DNA of 64,000 bases from positions 186,001-250,000 of the forward strand of contig OX365935.1 of NCBI GenBank assembly GCA_947243795.1. Direction: 5' to 3'. The position numbers and the translations under genes were made by a program. This document shows positions 38,089 to 47,660 of this stretch, piece by piece. Source of the DNA: Saccharomyces uvarum (lineage: Eukaryota; Ascomycota; Saccharomycetes; Saccharomycetales; Saccharomycetaceae). Each line of letters begins with the position of its first letter. The first letter of the stretch is position 1. The notes under the pieces are model-generated. The model was not told where the DNA came from. It did not search any database and saw nothing but the letters and a program-made list of their open reading frames with translations.

Positions 38089-40005
38089 ATGAATAACGTC
38101 GTGGACAAAACCATGATCAAGAAGAGAGGCAGGCCTCCCATCACCAAAGATTATCCCGATCCTTTACAAAGCCCTATGGCGCATTCTTCAATGCAAGTAC
38201 AGAAACAGGGCCCTCGCAGTTTTGCTAAACCTTTGATGAAGGTGGGGCAGTGTAGCCCATCTCCGAATAAAAGAAGACTCAGCATCGAGCATCACCCTAG
38301 TTTAGCGGCCACTACCAAGAAGGGCAGGTATAGAGGCATCCTGTTATCGACTCCCACCAAGAAATCAGGAGCGACCGGGTTTACTCCGATCTCCACCCCA
38401 TCTTCCAACGACAGTTATACCAATACGGTATTCTCTGAATCAAGGAAAACTTTCCTACAAAGTTCGCCGCCCATTATGTCGTCTTCTCCAGGCTTCCAAA
38501 AGAAGAATGAATTCATATTCCCTTCACCGGACCAATTCAAACTTTCTTTAACCATTACCGAAAGTGGAAAGGCTGTCATTGCTGGATCTTCGCCCTTCTC
38601 CCCATTGTCGAAATTACCCCATCCCTTAATGAACAGAAACGATAAAAAATTCTTACTAAATGAGAAAATTCATAAAAGCATTAAGAAAACTACTCCCAAA
38701 TTCGAAAAAAAACGTATTCTTTCACTGTTGAAACAGATGAAGAACGATAAAGATTTCAATAAGTCCCCCGAAATACGCCCAGCGAAATCAAGCAGATCTG
38801 ATGTCGTTGAGACTGAACTGCCTACCATCATAGAAACCTCGGCTTCTCCAGTAAGTAGTATTAGAAATAACAACGCATTGATTTCTCGATCTCCGCAATC
38901 ACCACCTCCAAGCGCACAATTCATGCCACCATCCACGCCAAAGAGTTCTTTCCAATTTAGAACTGGATTCACTCCCAACGTTGCACTAAATCAGGTGTCC
39001 TTGGGAGATACTTTGCCTAAGCCTACAACGAACGATCACAACTCGAACACTACCGGTTCTAATAATAATAATCACCACAATGGCAGCTCCGGCAATAATA
39101 ACATTGTAGATGCTAGTTCCTTATTAACGTTGACTAATAGCCCCGGAATGTTCTTATCACCAAGAAACAAAATGATGCCTAAATCGGCTACTCTGTCTAA
39201 TGAACAACAGGAATTCGTATTCAAATTTTCAGGTGGCGATCCATTATTACTTACCGATGACGCAGATGGGAACTGGCCCGAAATGCTTTTCAACGCATCT
39301 AACAGTCCAAGACGTCAAAAATGCTTCAATACACCTCCATCGTGGATAAACTTTGGCTCGCCGGGACTATTCAGCCCACCAAGAGGCGCCACTGTTATGG
39401 TAAATGGTACCACCGCCGCAACCACCTCGGATAACGGTAATGTGCATAGGCAATTACAAGCCCAATTAGAGGCACAAGTACAAGCCCAGTCCCAAACCAA
39501 TTCTCCGGCTCAACGACAACAGCAACAGCGTCAGTTCCAGGTGCTCCAGTCACACACTAACATGAGCTCTTCCCCACCGCAGATTAACATTGCTCTTTCA
39601 CCTCAACAGTCTATCCTTAGCAGATCATCTGGATATTTCAATAAAGAGAAAACCATGACGGGAACAACAAATATACTGGGCAACGCCAAAAGTGGAAATT
39701 TGCAACCCCCAGCAAATTTGGTTAACGCTGCTCATGTACCTTCGACGCCCAGAAATCAAGAATTTCAATTACCAACTTTAATCGAGTGCACTCCATTAAT
39801 TCAGCAGACCATGAATGGTTCTTTAGGAACTAAATACATACCGGAAACCTCTATTTTAAATAGCGTTGCATCGAACTTGAATGGGTTCACTACCAGTAGT
39901 GCCAAAACAGCTTCCGTTTTTAATGATTCACTAAAGCAGAATTTGTATAGTAACAAACATGATGATGCTAGAATTGCTCTAAAAAAATTAATCGATGATC
40001 AATAA
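38089..40005 (+). CDS. MSA1: Msa1, G1/S activator of SBF/MBF promoters
   Basis: The protein matches Msa1 (629 residues in S. cerevisiae), which binds SBF and MBF and sets the timing of G1-specific transcription; its nuclear entry is regulated by Cdk1 phosphorylation. Its duplicate is Msa2. The start is uncertain: ATGs occur at 38059, 38089 and 38113, and the S. cerevisiae start Met aligns with a GTG codon here. The chosen start gives 638 residues. KKRGRPP near the N-terminus resembles an AT-hook. Many S/T-P sites, Asn and Gln tracts (about 335-350 and 480-505) mark a disordered protein. The conserved block PRRQKCFNTPPSWINFGSPG is the family signature. The C-terminus ends LKKLIDDQ. Confidence 0.93.
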   Translation: MNNVVDKTMIKKRGRPPITKDYPDPLQSPMAHSSMQVQKQGPRSFAKPLMKVGQCSPSPNKRRLSIEHHPSLAATTKKGRYRGILLSTPTKKSGATGFTPISTPSSNDSYTNTVFSESRKTFLQSSPPIMSSSPGFQKKNEFIFPSPDQFKLSLTITESGKAVIAGSSPFSPLSKLPHPLMNRNDKKFLLNEKIHKSIKKTTPKFEKKRILSLLKQMKNDKDFNKSPEIRPAKSSRSDVVETELPTIIETSASPVSSIRNNNALISRSPQSPPPSAQFMPPSTPKSSFQFRTGFTPNVALNQVSLGDTLPKPTTNDHNSNTTGSNNNNHHNGSSGNNNIVDASSLLTLTNSPGMFLSPRNKMMPKSATLSNEQQEFVFKFSGGDPLLLTDDADGNWPEMLFNASNSPRRQKCFNTPPSWINFGSPGLFSPPRGATVMVNGTTAATTSDNGNVHRQLQAQLEAQVQAQSQTNSPAQRQQQQRQFQVLQSHTNMSSSPPQINIALSPQQSILSRSSGYFNKEKTMTGTTNILGNAKSGNLQPPANLVNAAHVPSTPRNQEFQLPTLIECTPLIQQTMNGSLGTKYIPETSILNSVASNLNGFTTSSAKTASVFNDSLKQNLYSNKHDDARIALKKLIDDQ

Positions 40006-40394
40006 TATGGAAATCGGTCTCTTTGAGAGCGACAATCTGAAAAGTATTGTATGACATGAATGAACACATAAAGAAGTAATCCACGACCTTTTTTTTCAAC
40101 CCTTCCTCTTTGAGTTGACAGGAGGACTATTAAAACACTACATATATATATTTTTTCAATTAATGCATTTGAATGAAGTTGATCTTCATTCATTTTTAAT
40201 TAATTTCATTTTTGATTCAAATACACAACATAATATAGAGAGAGACAAAGTAGGAGAAAAAAAGCCTCATGAGAAACTGAGTGACTTGAATTGTTGGAAA
40301 ATCCAACAACACGCGAAACCATACAAGAATATATTTCTATAGTAGTTTCATATATAAATATTTTATATCACGTTTTAAGCGTTTGAAATCCATA
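40006..40394. other. MSA1/ALG8 convergent spacer
   Basis: AT-rich 3'-to-3' spacer with a tandem TTCATT motif (about 40170-40205). It should hold the polyadenylation signals of both genes. No gene is recognised. Confidence 0.45.
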
Positions 40395-42125
40395 TCATTG
40401 CCATAGTAATTCATCAAAATTATACAACCACGATAGGGCAAACCATGAGCTGATTATACCCAATGAACAATAAACACTGTATGTCATCAATCCCAGGAAC
40501 TCGAATTTTTGCAAAAATGAGTACCTCCATTTGACTTCATCCAAGATTTGTAATACAGTTACCATTGGTAATAACGAAAAGATATATGTTAATGCCAATC
40601 TGTCCAAGAAGAATATCCTTCTTTCCACACTCGAGGAAATTTTGGTTGTTTTTCTGAAAGCTGCAAAATAAATAATGCACCAAACGTAAGTGTATAAACT
40701 CTTGATAAAGTAATCTTGCCCTTTGAATAGAAGCGGGTACAAAGAAACATAACCGGCTGAAGAAACAAGCATAAACGGAATCAAAAGACGACGATCAAAT
40801 CCAACAAGGAATGTAAATGGGATAATAACTAACATTATAGCCTTTTCATGCACGTGCCATCCAAACAAATATGAAGCCAGCCCACAAAGAGTTAATGAGC
40901 CAATAAATCTTTTGAATGATGGATCAAATAATATAGGAAGGACTGCTAAAATTTGGTAAAATATGGTTAAGATAAATGTCAGTCTGGGTTGAATCTGGGG
41001 CAGAATAACAAAAAATACATCTTGTACTAAACCTTTACTCCCGTTATTCGCCAAGAGTCTTTCATTAATTTCCTTGATATCTTTAGGTATTAAAGGCGGC
41101 TTGATTAGCTTTGTAGCAAACATGTGAACATATGGTAATTTCAACATTATTTTAGTAAGTATCTTATCCATAAAGGAATACAATGCCCAGAAGTTTGGTG
41201 CCCAGTATGCATGTGTTAGCCCTCTTGAAAATGGAAACAACCTGCTTAGCACCTGCGGCATTTGATGAGCAAATGGTAAGAAGCAAATAGTAAAAATTCC
41301 AATGACGATACTACCTAGCTTGAAAAGATTTGCCCACCTGATCAAAAACAGGAAATCCTTATAGCTTTTAAACTTGAAATTGTTGACATTAAGAACATAT
41401 GCCCTTAATAAAAACACAAAATAGCATGGCGCCAAATACAAAAATATATGCTTGAAACATATGGAAGTGGTATACAAAACAGCACACCATAGATACCTTT
41501 TATTTTTAGCAGCAACAATAGAGCCAATTAGAATGGCAAAAAGAAAGCCGTTGTATTGGAAATGGATGTGATCTATCATTAAGAATCCAGGTGATAACAC
41601 AATACTAGAGGCAACAACAAAGCTTTGAGATCTTTCGCTTAGTTTTGTTGTGTTGATGTATATTTGGAGAACAGCAAATAGAAGAATTTCACTGAATATG
41701 ACAGTAAGTCTTTGAAAAACAATTGTTGGTAAACCAAATTTCCCTACCTCTACGATATCCAAACAGCCATCATCGCGAACAACCTTGGGAACAAACTGGG
41801 ATAAAAACCATTCGAAATAGGCAAAGAATGGCGGATAATCCAACGTCCATTGACTAGTATGCTCGTAATACCATTCGCTCATAGGCAGTTTATTAGTGAT
41901 TGCCAGCCAATTTCTGTGAACATCAAAATCGGTGCTAAAATAATCAGGAATCAACAACAACTTCAAAAATAATGTACTTATCCAGAAATTCCATAAGGAA
42001 TAGCGCTTAGATCCCTCACCTTTCTCGGATACGGTGGCCTTTGACGTCTTTATAGGCTCGTCACCTTTTTTCGACTTTGGCTTCTTTGTCACTGCCATGT
42101 TTTGCCTCAAACGATCACCCTTCAT
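40395..42125 (-). CDS. ALG8: Alg8, ER glucosyltransferase for N-glycan precursor
   Basis: The start at MKGDRLRQNMAV gives 576 residues, close to the S. cerevisiae 577; an ATG 13 codons upstream (42164) is a possible alternative. Alg8 adds the second alpha-1,3-glucose to the lipid-linked oligosaccharide from dolichyl-phosphate glucose in the ER lumen, after Alg6. It belongs to glycosyltransferase family 57. A basic cytosolic N-terminus (to about 40) is followed by about a dozen membrane spans. The luminal loop contains the family signature TSQWTLDYPPFFAYFEW, including the conserved DYPP. The C-terminus ends LYNFDELLWQ without a KKXX signal. Confidence 0.95.
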   Translation of the reverse strand: MKGDRLRQNMAVTKKPKSKKGDEPIKTSKATVSEKGEGSKRYSLWNFWISTLFLKLLLIPDYFSTDFDVHRNWLAITNKLPMSEWYYEHTSQWTLDYPPFFAYFEWFLSQFVPKVVRDDGCLDIVEVGKFGLPTIVFQRLTVIFSEILLFAVLQIYINTTKLSERSQSFVVASSIVLSPGFLMIDHIHFQYNGFLFAILIGSIVAAKNKRYLWCAVLYTTSICFKHIFLYLAPCYFVFLLRAYVLNVNNFKFKSYKDFLFLIRWANLFKLGSIVIGIFTICFLPFAHQMPQVLSRLFPFSRGLTHAYWAPNFWALYSFMDKILTKIMLKLPYVHMFATKLIKPPLIPKDIKEINERLLANNGSKGLVQDVFFVILPQIQPRLTFILTIFYQILAVLPILFDPSFKRFIGSLTLCGLASYLFGWHVHEKAIMLVIIPFTFLVGFDRRLLIPFMLVSSAGYVSLYPLLFKGQDYFIKSLYTYVWCIIYFAAFRKTTKISSSVERRIFFLDRLALTYIFSLLPMVTVLQILDEVKWRYSFLQKFEFLGLMTYSVYCSLGIISSWFALSWLYNFDELLWQ

Positions 42126-42430
42126 GGTAGGCTCTCCAATAGACATTTGATGCAGTGTTGCCAATCAGATTACACAAGAACTTTAAGAACCACTTATTTC
42201 AACTTACATACTTCATCTTTCCACGTCATTATGTAATTCTCAGATGAAATTTCACTTTCGGGTACAGTCCGCTGTGAACAAAGTAAGTGATAACAATAAT
42301 TTTTAAGCACACTTTGAAAAAAAGTTAAATAGAAATACTCAATTGTAATTACAGAGTAGCTACAAATACAAATTCTCCCGCTTACCAGACCTTCCAGAAA
42401 CTTATACACAGTTTGCGATATTCTTAGGTT
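42126..42430. other. ALG8-VPS5 divergent promoter
   Basis: A short divergent promoter, AT-rich. S. cerevisiae carries a dubious antisense ORF (VAM10) over the start of VPS5; frames in the same area here (42194-42409 and 42436-42681, - strand) are not continuous and are not called. Confidence 0.45.
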
Positions 42431-44467
42431 ATGGACTACGAAGAAAATTTAGAGGCCCCTGTTTGGGACGAACTGAATAATGAAGAAGACTCTACCCAGA
42501 ACGCCATTCCAAATTCAAGTGAACCAGTTGGCCAATCACCTGCACACGGAGAAGGGGGAACAAACCTTTCAGAGGCTAGCACATCACTTGGTGACGGAAC
42601 GGATTTACACACTGCCCCAAAATGGAAGGATCCAGGTTTATCGATAGCTGACAATCTGCTGGTGGAGGAGCAAGAAGACAATCACGATTCCAAAGCCAAT
42701 GCCCTAATTAATTCTTTGGCTCCTGAAAAAGATCCGATTGCCGATCTCAAGAATGACGCTACACAGTTTCTTGCAATGAAAGGCTCTGGTGACGCATTGT
42801 TTTCAGGCAACGCCAACTCTCCCTTAGGTTTTGATGATACAATAAGTAATGGTGACACTTCTATGAGTGCTAATTCAAAAAGTATATCTGGAAGAAGATC
42901 TGGAAAACCACGGATTCTTTTTGACTCTACTAAATCTCAACGAAACTCTAGGCGCAATCATTCTTTGAAAACGACAAAGACAGTTACCTCCAATAATGCT
43001 AGTAAATCACCATTTATCGATCCATTGAAAAAGGCTGAAAAGGAGAATGAGTTTGTTGAGGAACCACTGGATAACGAAAATATGAATGAGAAAAAAGAAG
43101 GGGATGAAGGAGACACTGCGGCTTCCGCTAAGAAGAGTATTCTTGAGCAGGTAGATAAGCCCTTATATAATCTACCTCAAAGAGCAGCAAATACCACAAG
43201 CCCTGCCAAGGCCGAAGGAAATTCGAAAAAGGTGGGGGATACTAAAGCAGGCCCAAACGTACCATCCATTAAACAAGATTTTAACGTTGAAGTGAAAGAT
43301 CCTGTCAAAGTAGGAGAACTAACATCCATACACGTGGAATATACTGTAATAAGTGAATCTCCATTACTCGATCTGCAATATTCACAGGTGAGCAGACGTT
43401 ATAGGGATTTTAGATGGTTATACCGCCAATTGCAGAACAATCATTGGGGTAAAGTAATACCTCCTCCACCAGAAAAGCAATCAGTAGGCAGTTTCAAACA
43501 GGATTTTATTGAGAATAGGAGATTCCAAATGGAAAATATGTTAACAAAAATCAGCCAAGACCCGATTCTACAAAAAGATGAAGATTTCTTGCTGTTCTTA
43601 ACCAGTGAAAATTTTAGTTCAGACTCTAAAAGTAGGGCTTACGCAACCGGATCAGGCGCTATTAATGATAGTAACGACTTATCAGAAATCCGTATAAGTG
43701 AAATAAAGCTACTAGGCGCAGAAGATGCAGCCGATGTATTGAAAAATGGTGGTATTGATGCAGACTTGCACAAAGGGTTTATGAGTATATCGTTTACGTC
43801 GCTACCTAAGTATAATGAAACTGATGAATTCTTCACTGAAAAAAAAAAAAAAATGGATGAGTTGGAAGACAGCTTGAAAAAATTGGGCAAATCGTTGGAG
43901 ATGGTTGACACTTCAAGAAACAGTCTGGCCGCATCCACGGATGAGTTCTCTGGTATGGTTGAAACTTTAGCGTCTTTAAGCGTAAATGAGCCTAATTCAG
44001 AACTGTTAAATAATTTTGCTAGTGCTCATAGAAGCATAAAGAGCTCTCTTGAGAGAAGCTCTTTGCAAGAAACGTTGACTATGGGTGTAATGCTAGATGA
44101 TTATATTAGGTCATTGGCTAGTGTGAAAGCCATTTTCAGCCAGAGAGCTAAACTGGGGTATCTTTTGGTAGTTATAGAAAATGATATGAACAAGAAACAT
44201 TCACAGTTGGAGAAAATGGGCCAAAACATTCATTCGGAAAAATTCAAAGAGACCAAAAAGGAATTTTTAACTTTTGAGAGACGCTATAACCTTACAAAGA
44301 TGAAATGGCAAGAAATTGGTGAAAGGATAAGGGATGAATTTCAAAACTTTTCTATTGACAAGATTCGGGAGTTTCGGAACGGCATGGAAATATCGCTAGA
44401 GGCAGCCATTGAATCTCAAAAGGAGTGCATTGAACTTTGGGAAACATTTTATCAAACCAGTCTTTAG
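42431..44467 (+). CDS. VPS5: Vps5, retromer sorting nexin
   Basis: The 678-residue protein is Vps5 (675 in S. cerevisiae), which forms with Vps17 the membrane-bending sorting nexin dimer of retromer, returning Vps10 and other receptors from endosome to Golgi. The acidic, Ser-rich N-terminus (1-270) is disordered. The PX domain (about 285-395) shows RRYRDFRWLYRQL, with the RY(R)DF phosphoinositide-binding motif, and a proline loop IPPPPEKQ. The C-terminal helical BAR domain runs from about 435 to the end. A run of 15 A residues (43839-43853) codes for Glu-Lys4-Met inside the linker before the BAR domain. Confidence 0.97.
   Translation: MDYEENLEAPVWDELNNEEDSTQNAIPNSSEPVGQSPAHGEGGTNLSEASTSLGDGTDLHTAPKWKDPGLSIADNLLVEEQEDNHDSKANALINSLAPEKDPIADLKNDATQFLAMKGSGDALFSGNANSPLGFDDTISNGDTSMSANSKSISGRRSGKPRILFDSTKSQRNSRRNHSLKTTKTVTSNNASKSPFIDPLKKAEKENEFVEEPLDNENMNEKKEGDEGDTAASAKKSILEQVDKPLYNLPQRAANTTSPAKAEGNSKKVGDTKAGPNVPSIKQDFNVEVKDPVKVGELTSIHVEYTVISESPLLDLQYSQVSRRYRDFRWLYRQLQNNHWGKVIPPPPEKQSVGSFKQDFIENRRFQMENMLTKISQDPILQKDEDFLLFLTSENFSSDSKSRAYATGSGAINDSNDLSEIRISEIKLLGAEDAADVLKNGGIDADLHKGFMSISFTSLPKYNETDEFFTEKKKKMDELEDSLKKLGKSLEMVDTSRNSLAASTDEFSGMVETLASLSVNEPNSELLNNFASAHRSIKSSLERSSLQETLTMGVMLDDYIRSLASVKAIFSQRAKLGYLLVVIENDMNKKHSQLEKMGQNIHSEKFKETKKEFLTFERRYNLTKMKWQEIGERIRDEFQNFSIDKIREFRNGMEISLEAAIESQKECIELWETFYQTSL
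43839..43853 (+). repeat. A15 homopolymer within the VPS5 coding sequence
   Basis: Fifteen consecutive A bases code for the end of a Glu codon, four Lys codons and the first base of Met. The frame is intact on both sides. Such a tract is prone to slippage during replication, transcription and sequencing. Confidence 0.9.
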
Positions 44468-44583
44468 GTGGTCTATACACGACAAGTTTGGGTGACATGT
44501 ATTTCCTTCAAGAGCTTATGAATTAAGAAATTTTTATTTTGTATTGTTACATACTATATAGTAATTAGAATGAACAGATGAGT

Positions 44584-46509
44584 TTACAGCCAATGGGATG
44601 TAGCGTCTTTATAAAGAGATTGCCAGATGAAGGCCTCGCTCAAAAGCATTTCGATATCGGTTTCAGTCCAGTCTTTTGTGGGAGGATTTTGTAAGAAAGT
44701 AATAGTTTCTTGGAAATCCATTTCCATTAACTGATCGCTCCATTTAATGAGAAATGCAGCACATACGAATACGTGGAATTCATTGAGTGAAGACTGCCTC
44801 ATTTTGCTGCTGTCTTCGACTGCATTATTCGAGGTCATATTAGATAGTGTTGTGGCGGGAGATTGGAAATCTTTTGTTGGTGTTACAAAACTTGCTACTC
44901 GAGGTTCTGTTGGGGTCACAGGAGTTTTGATGTCGTTGGAAGATATGGAATATGAAGAAGAAGTGACCTCTTGTGACGTTTCGGACAGGTATGTGTCCCA
45001 CATTCTTATTACAGTGCCCATTTGAAATTCCCTCATCAAGAGACAATTCATCCATCTGAATGCAAATTGTATGAATTCCACATGCTCGTTTTGGAAATGA
45101 TTATATAAATCGGCATCAATTCGTTTCACTAGTTGACTCAGGTTCTTTACTTGTCTTAGTATACCTGGTTGCCCATGAATATAATTATCAGTAATCTGTT
45201 CTAGCAGTTTGGTGAAACACCAAAACGTGTCCGCTTCCAAATCCGTAACTTGTTCATCTGTCATATATGTAGAAGGGTCCTTTATTTCCACATCGTCTAT
45301 TTGTGAAGGCGGTAAATATTCCGTAAGGAAAGTTTCGAAAAACGGTGTGACTAAGTCATTAATACCTTGCACGTACCCGCTGGCAGGATGCCTAATTGCC
45401 CAAAGGTATAATATCCGTTGCAAGCTAGTTTGTACGGATTTAAACTGATACAGGGGGATGTGAGGGTTCGTTCTTGGTATATCTATCTCTATTTGGTGCC
45501 AAGTCGGGATATCTCTTGAATGTTGATCAGAAAAAGTGTGCTTTAAACCATCTTTGTATTCTTTCCTTTTCCTTTGCAGGAAATTTTGTTGTCTTTTGGT
45601 GTTTACAGGTAAGTAACCTATCAAGAGTTTCCAAACAACGGGTCTATGTATTTTCGGGATACCGTTCCAACTAATCTGGCGCAAGTCTTGTTGATTTATG
45701 ATTATCTTATCCTTTAAAATGCCATCGAACTTGGAAATACGCTGAATGATAGAGTTCAACTCCTGAACGTCCCGTTCGTTTTCGATCTCCAACTGGGTCT
45801 TTTTCGAATCATTAGTTTGATCTTTTTGTAGTTGTGGTAATTGAGGGTATGTGAAAGAAGAGGAAGAATTCCGCATCGTGGAGGGCCCCATATTGGAGAC
45901 CGAATTAGTTGACGAGGATGTGGACCTTCTGGACAAAGTAGTTGGTGGCGCCACAGGGGTACCGAACCCACCATTAGTGAGCATAGGAATAGGCATGTTA
46001 TAGTCATCGATGACAGCACTCCAATCTTCATCCAAATCCTTAAAATATCGATCATTCTTCCTGTTCGGTTCTACACTATTACTACCACTGTTGTTTGCAC
46101 TGCCACTACTGCTATTATGGCGGGCTTGCTGCTGGTGATGATGACGCTGGTGGTGCTGGCGTAATAGTAAGGCAGGTCGGGGACTATCGTTACTTGCAGT
46201 GCTCAAAGTGGGGCTTACATATCTTAGAGGCGAGTAGGAATTCGAGGTGCGCCTGGTGCTTGTCTTTTGTTTGGCCATGGCTTCAAAATTGCCGTCGCTA
46301 GTTCTCCTATTTCTGTCAGCAGACGACGTGTAACCTGATGGCAAGCTGGTAGATTCGCTGGTGTTCATTTTGTACAGTGATGGCTTTTTGGAAAAAGAGG
46401 AAGATACTGATGATATTCTCCAGGATTTCATCAGCGAGGTTACTAGACTGGAGCTATCTGAGGTATGGTCTCGTTCATGCATTTCTTTTGATTTAGATCT
46501 GACTCCCAT
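44584..46509 (-). CDS. GYP1: Gyp1, Rab GTPase-activating protein for Ypt1
   Basis: The 641-residue protein is Gyp1 (637 in S. cerevisiae), a cis-Golgi TBC-domain GAP acting on Ypt1 and other Rabs. The N-terminal 230 residues are Ser/Asn/His-rich and disordered, with an alternating Gln/His stretch (about 117-129). The TBC domain (about 275-600) shows ISWNGIPKIHRPVVWKLL, then the catalytic arginine in DIPRTNPH and the glutamine finger in YVQGINDL, both present. A Ser/Thr-rich insert (about 530-575) lies within the domain, as in the S. cerevisiae protein. The next upstream gene here is a tRNA rather than NRT1. Confidence 0.97.
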   Translation of the reverse strand: MGVRSKSKEMHERDHTSDSSSLVTSLMKSWRISSVSSSFSKKPSLYKMNTSESTSLPSGYTSSADRNRRTSDGNFEAMAKQKTSTRRTSNSYSPLRYVSPTLSTASNDSPRPALLLRQHHQRHHHQQQARHNSSSGSANNSGSNSVEPNRKNDRYFKDLDEDWSAVIDDYNMPIPMLTNGGFGTPVAPPTTLSRRSTSSSTNSVSNMGPSTMRNSSSSFTYPQLPQLQKDQTNDSKKTQLEIENERDVQELNSIIQRISKFDGILKDKIIINQQDLRQISWNGIPKIHRPVVWKLLIGYLPVNTKRQQNFLQRKRKEYKDGLKHTFSDQHSRDIPTWHQIEIDIPRTNPHIPLYQFKSVQTSLQRILYLWAIRHPASGYVQGINDLVTPFFETFLTEYLPPSQIDDVEIKDPSTYMTDEQVTDLEADTFWCFTKLLEQITDNYIHGQPGILRQVKNLSQLVKRIDADLYNHFQNEHVEFIQFAFRWMNCLLMREFQMGTVIRMWDTYLSETSQEVTSSSYSISSNDIKTPVTPTEPRVASFVTPTKDFQSPATTLSNMTSNNAVEDSSKMRQSSLNEFHVFVCAAFLIKWSDQLMEMDFQETITFLQNPPTKDWTETDIEMLLSEAFIWQSLYKDATSHWL

Positions 46510-47333
46510 TATGTATTGTTATTATTATTATTACTTTTATTATTGTTATTGGTAATGTTGTTACTTGTATACCAGGCTTTCTCCTCCAATAATAACTATG
46601 ACCAGAAACAGAACAAAAAATCAAAAGCAGGAAAATGGTCTAAACGCACTAAGGATCCGGATATTCAATATGCAAGTGCTGGTAATCACAGTGCGCCTCC
46701 CTGCTGCACCATTCATCGTGTGTTTGATATTCTGTTTTACCAGATAAAAATACGAATGATTCGGGGAGTTTCGCTGTCATCTTGGTACCCGGCAAGCCGC
46801 GACTTCTATTTGCTCTAAACGAGTTTACTATGGATTTATCGCGATGAGGCGTAACCTGGTAGGCTCGGTATCAACAACAGAGCAGGCCAAGAAGCACGTC
46901 ACCATGTCAGGAGGCCTGCATGATAGGTTTTCGGTGCATGCTTTGCGCTGCCTTTCTCAATGGCGCTTGTCAATTGCCCTCCACCGCATACCCATCGAAA
47001 ACGCATTTACGACAAGAATGGTATGATACCCACACAATTTTGCCCTTCCAGCATTTCTTGTGGCGCGCTCTGATATAGGTAATGACTTGTGGATGCTGAA
47101 ATGTGCTCAGGACCTCGTGCACTGCCAATTCTTGAATGCTTCGATATATATATATGTATATATTCCTACATATGCCTGCCTACTTAGAAGGCAATATAAA
47201 GAATTGGTATGAGGTTCAAACACGAGTTTGAGTTGAGTTCCGGTTCACTGCCAGGGTCTGAACTCGCATTATAACACTATAAGGTGCTATAAACTGATAA
47301 AACGCTCTCTCCCAAAAGAACATCAAATAATAT
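46510..47333. other. GYP1 promoter; place where NRT1 lies in S. cerevisiae
   Basis: A spacer of 824 bp with TTA/TTAT repeats next to GYP1 (about 46515-46555) and a TA repeat at about 47145-47162. In S. cerevisiae the nicotinamide riboside transporter gene NRT1 (about 1.8 kb) sits between GYP1 and the tRNA; no part of it is recognisable here on either strand. Two short frames (46516-46818 and 46844-47026, +) have no known domain. Confidence 0.6.
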
Positions 47334-47438
47334 GGGCGTGTGGTCTAGTGGTATGATTCTCGCTTTGGGCAACTATCTGTTTAACAGCAGGAAGACAAAG
47401 CATGCGAGAGGCCCTGGGTTCAATTCCCAGCTCGCCCC
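47334..47438 (+). tRNA. tP(UGG): tRNA-Pro(UGG) with intron
   Basis: The 105-nt gene gives a 72-nt tRNA after removing a 33-nt intron (47370-47402) placed after position 37. The anticodon TGG is at 47366-47368, in the loop of stem CTCGC/GCGAG. The acceptor stem GGGCGTG pairs with CTCGCCC (one T-T mismatch, also present in the S. cerevisiae tRNA as I recall it), and the discriminator is C47438. The A and B boxes (TGGTCTAGTGG, GGTTCAATTCC) are intact, and a T-rich terminator follows at about 47440. Confidence 0.96.
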
Positions 47439-47660
47439 ATTTTATTTTTTATACTCCCAGCCAATCTGAGCCGGGTGATGGGAGTGACTTTTTATATTTT
47501 CAAACTGTTTGTTTTGTAAACAAAGAAATTTCACAAAAAGAAGCATCTACTAATATTGATAGTGCCATTTACGTGTCGCAGCTGCTTGCGAGGGACAAGT
47601 GTTGTTATTTACATAATAACGTATATGTATATTTGTATATAGAAGAGCTATTTGTTGACC

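Noticed and set aside
42194-42681. VAM10-like antisense ORF at the start of VPS5
   Set aside because: Two separate frames occupy the area and neither gives a continuous counterpart of the S. cerevisiae ORF, which is itself classed as doubtful.
47040-47333. Possible Ty3 (sigma) LTR upstream of tRNA-Pro
   Set aside because: No TGTTG...CAACA pair, no 5-bp repeats and no sequence resembling sigma could be found before the tRNA.
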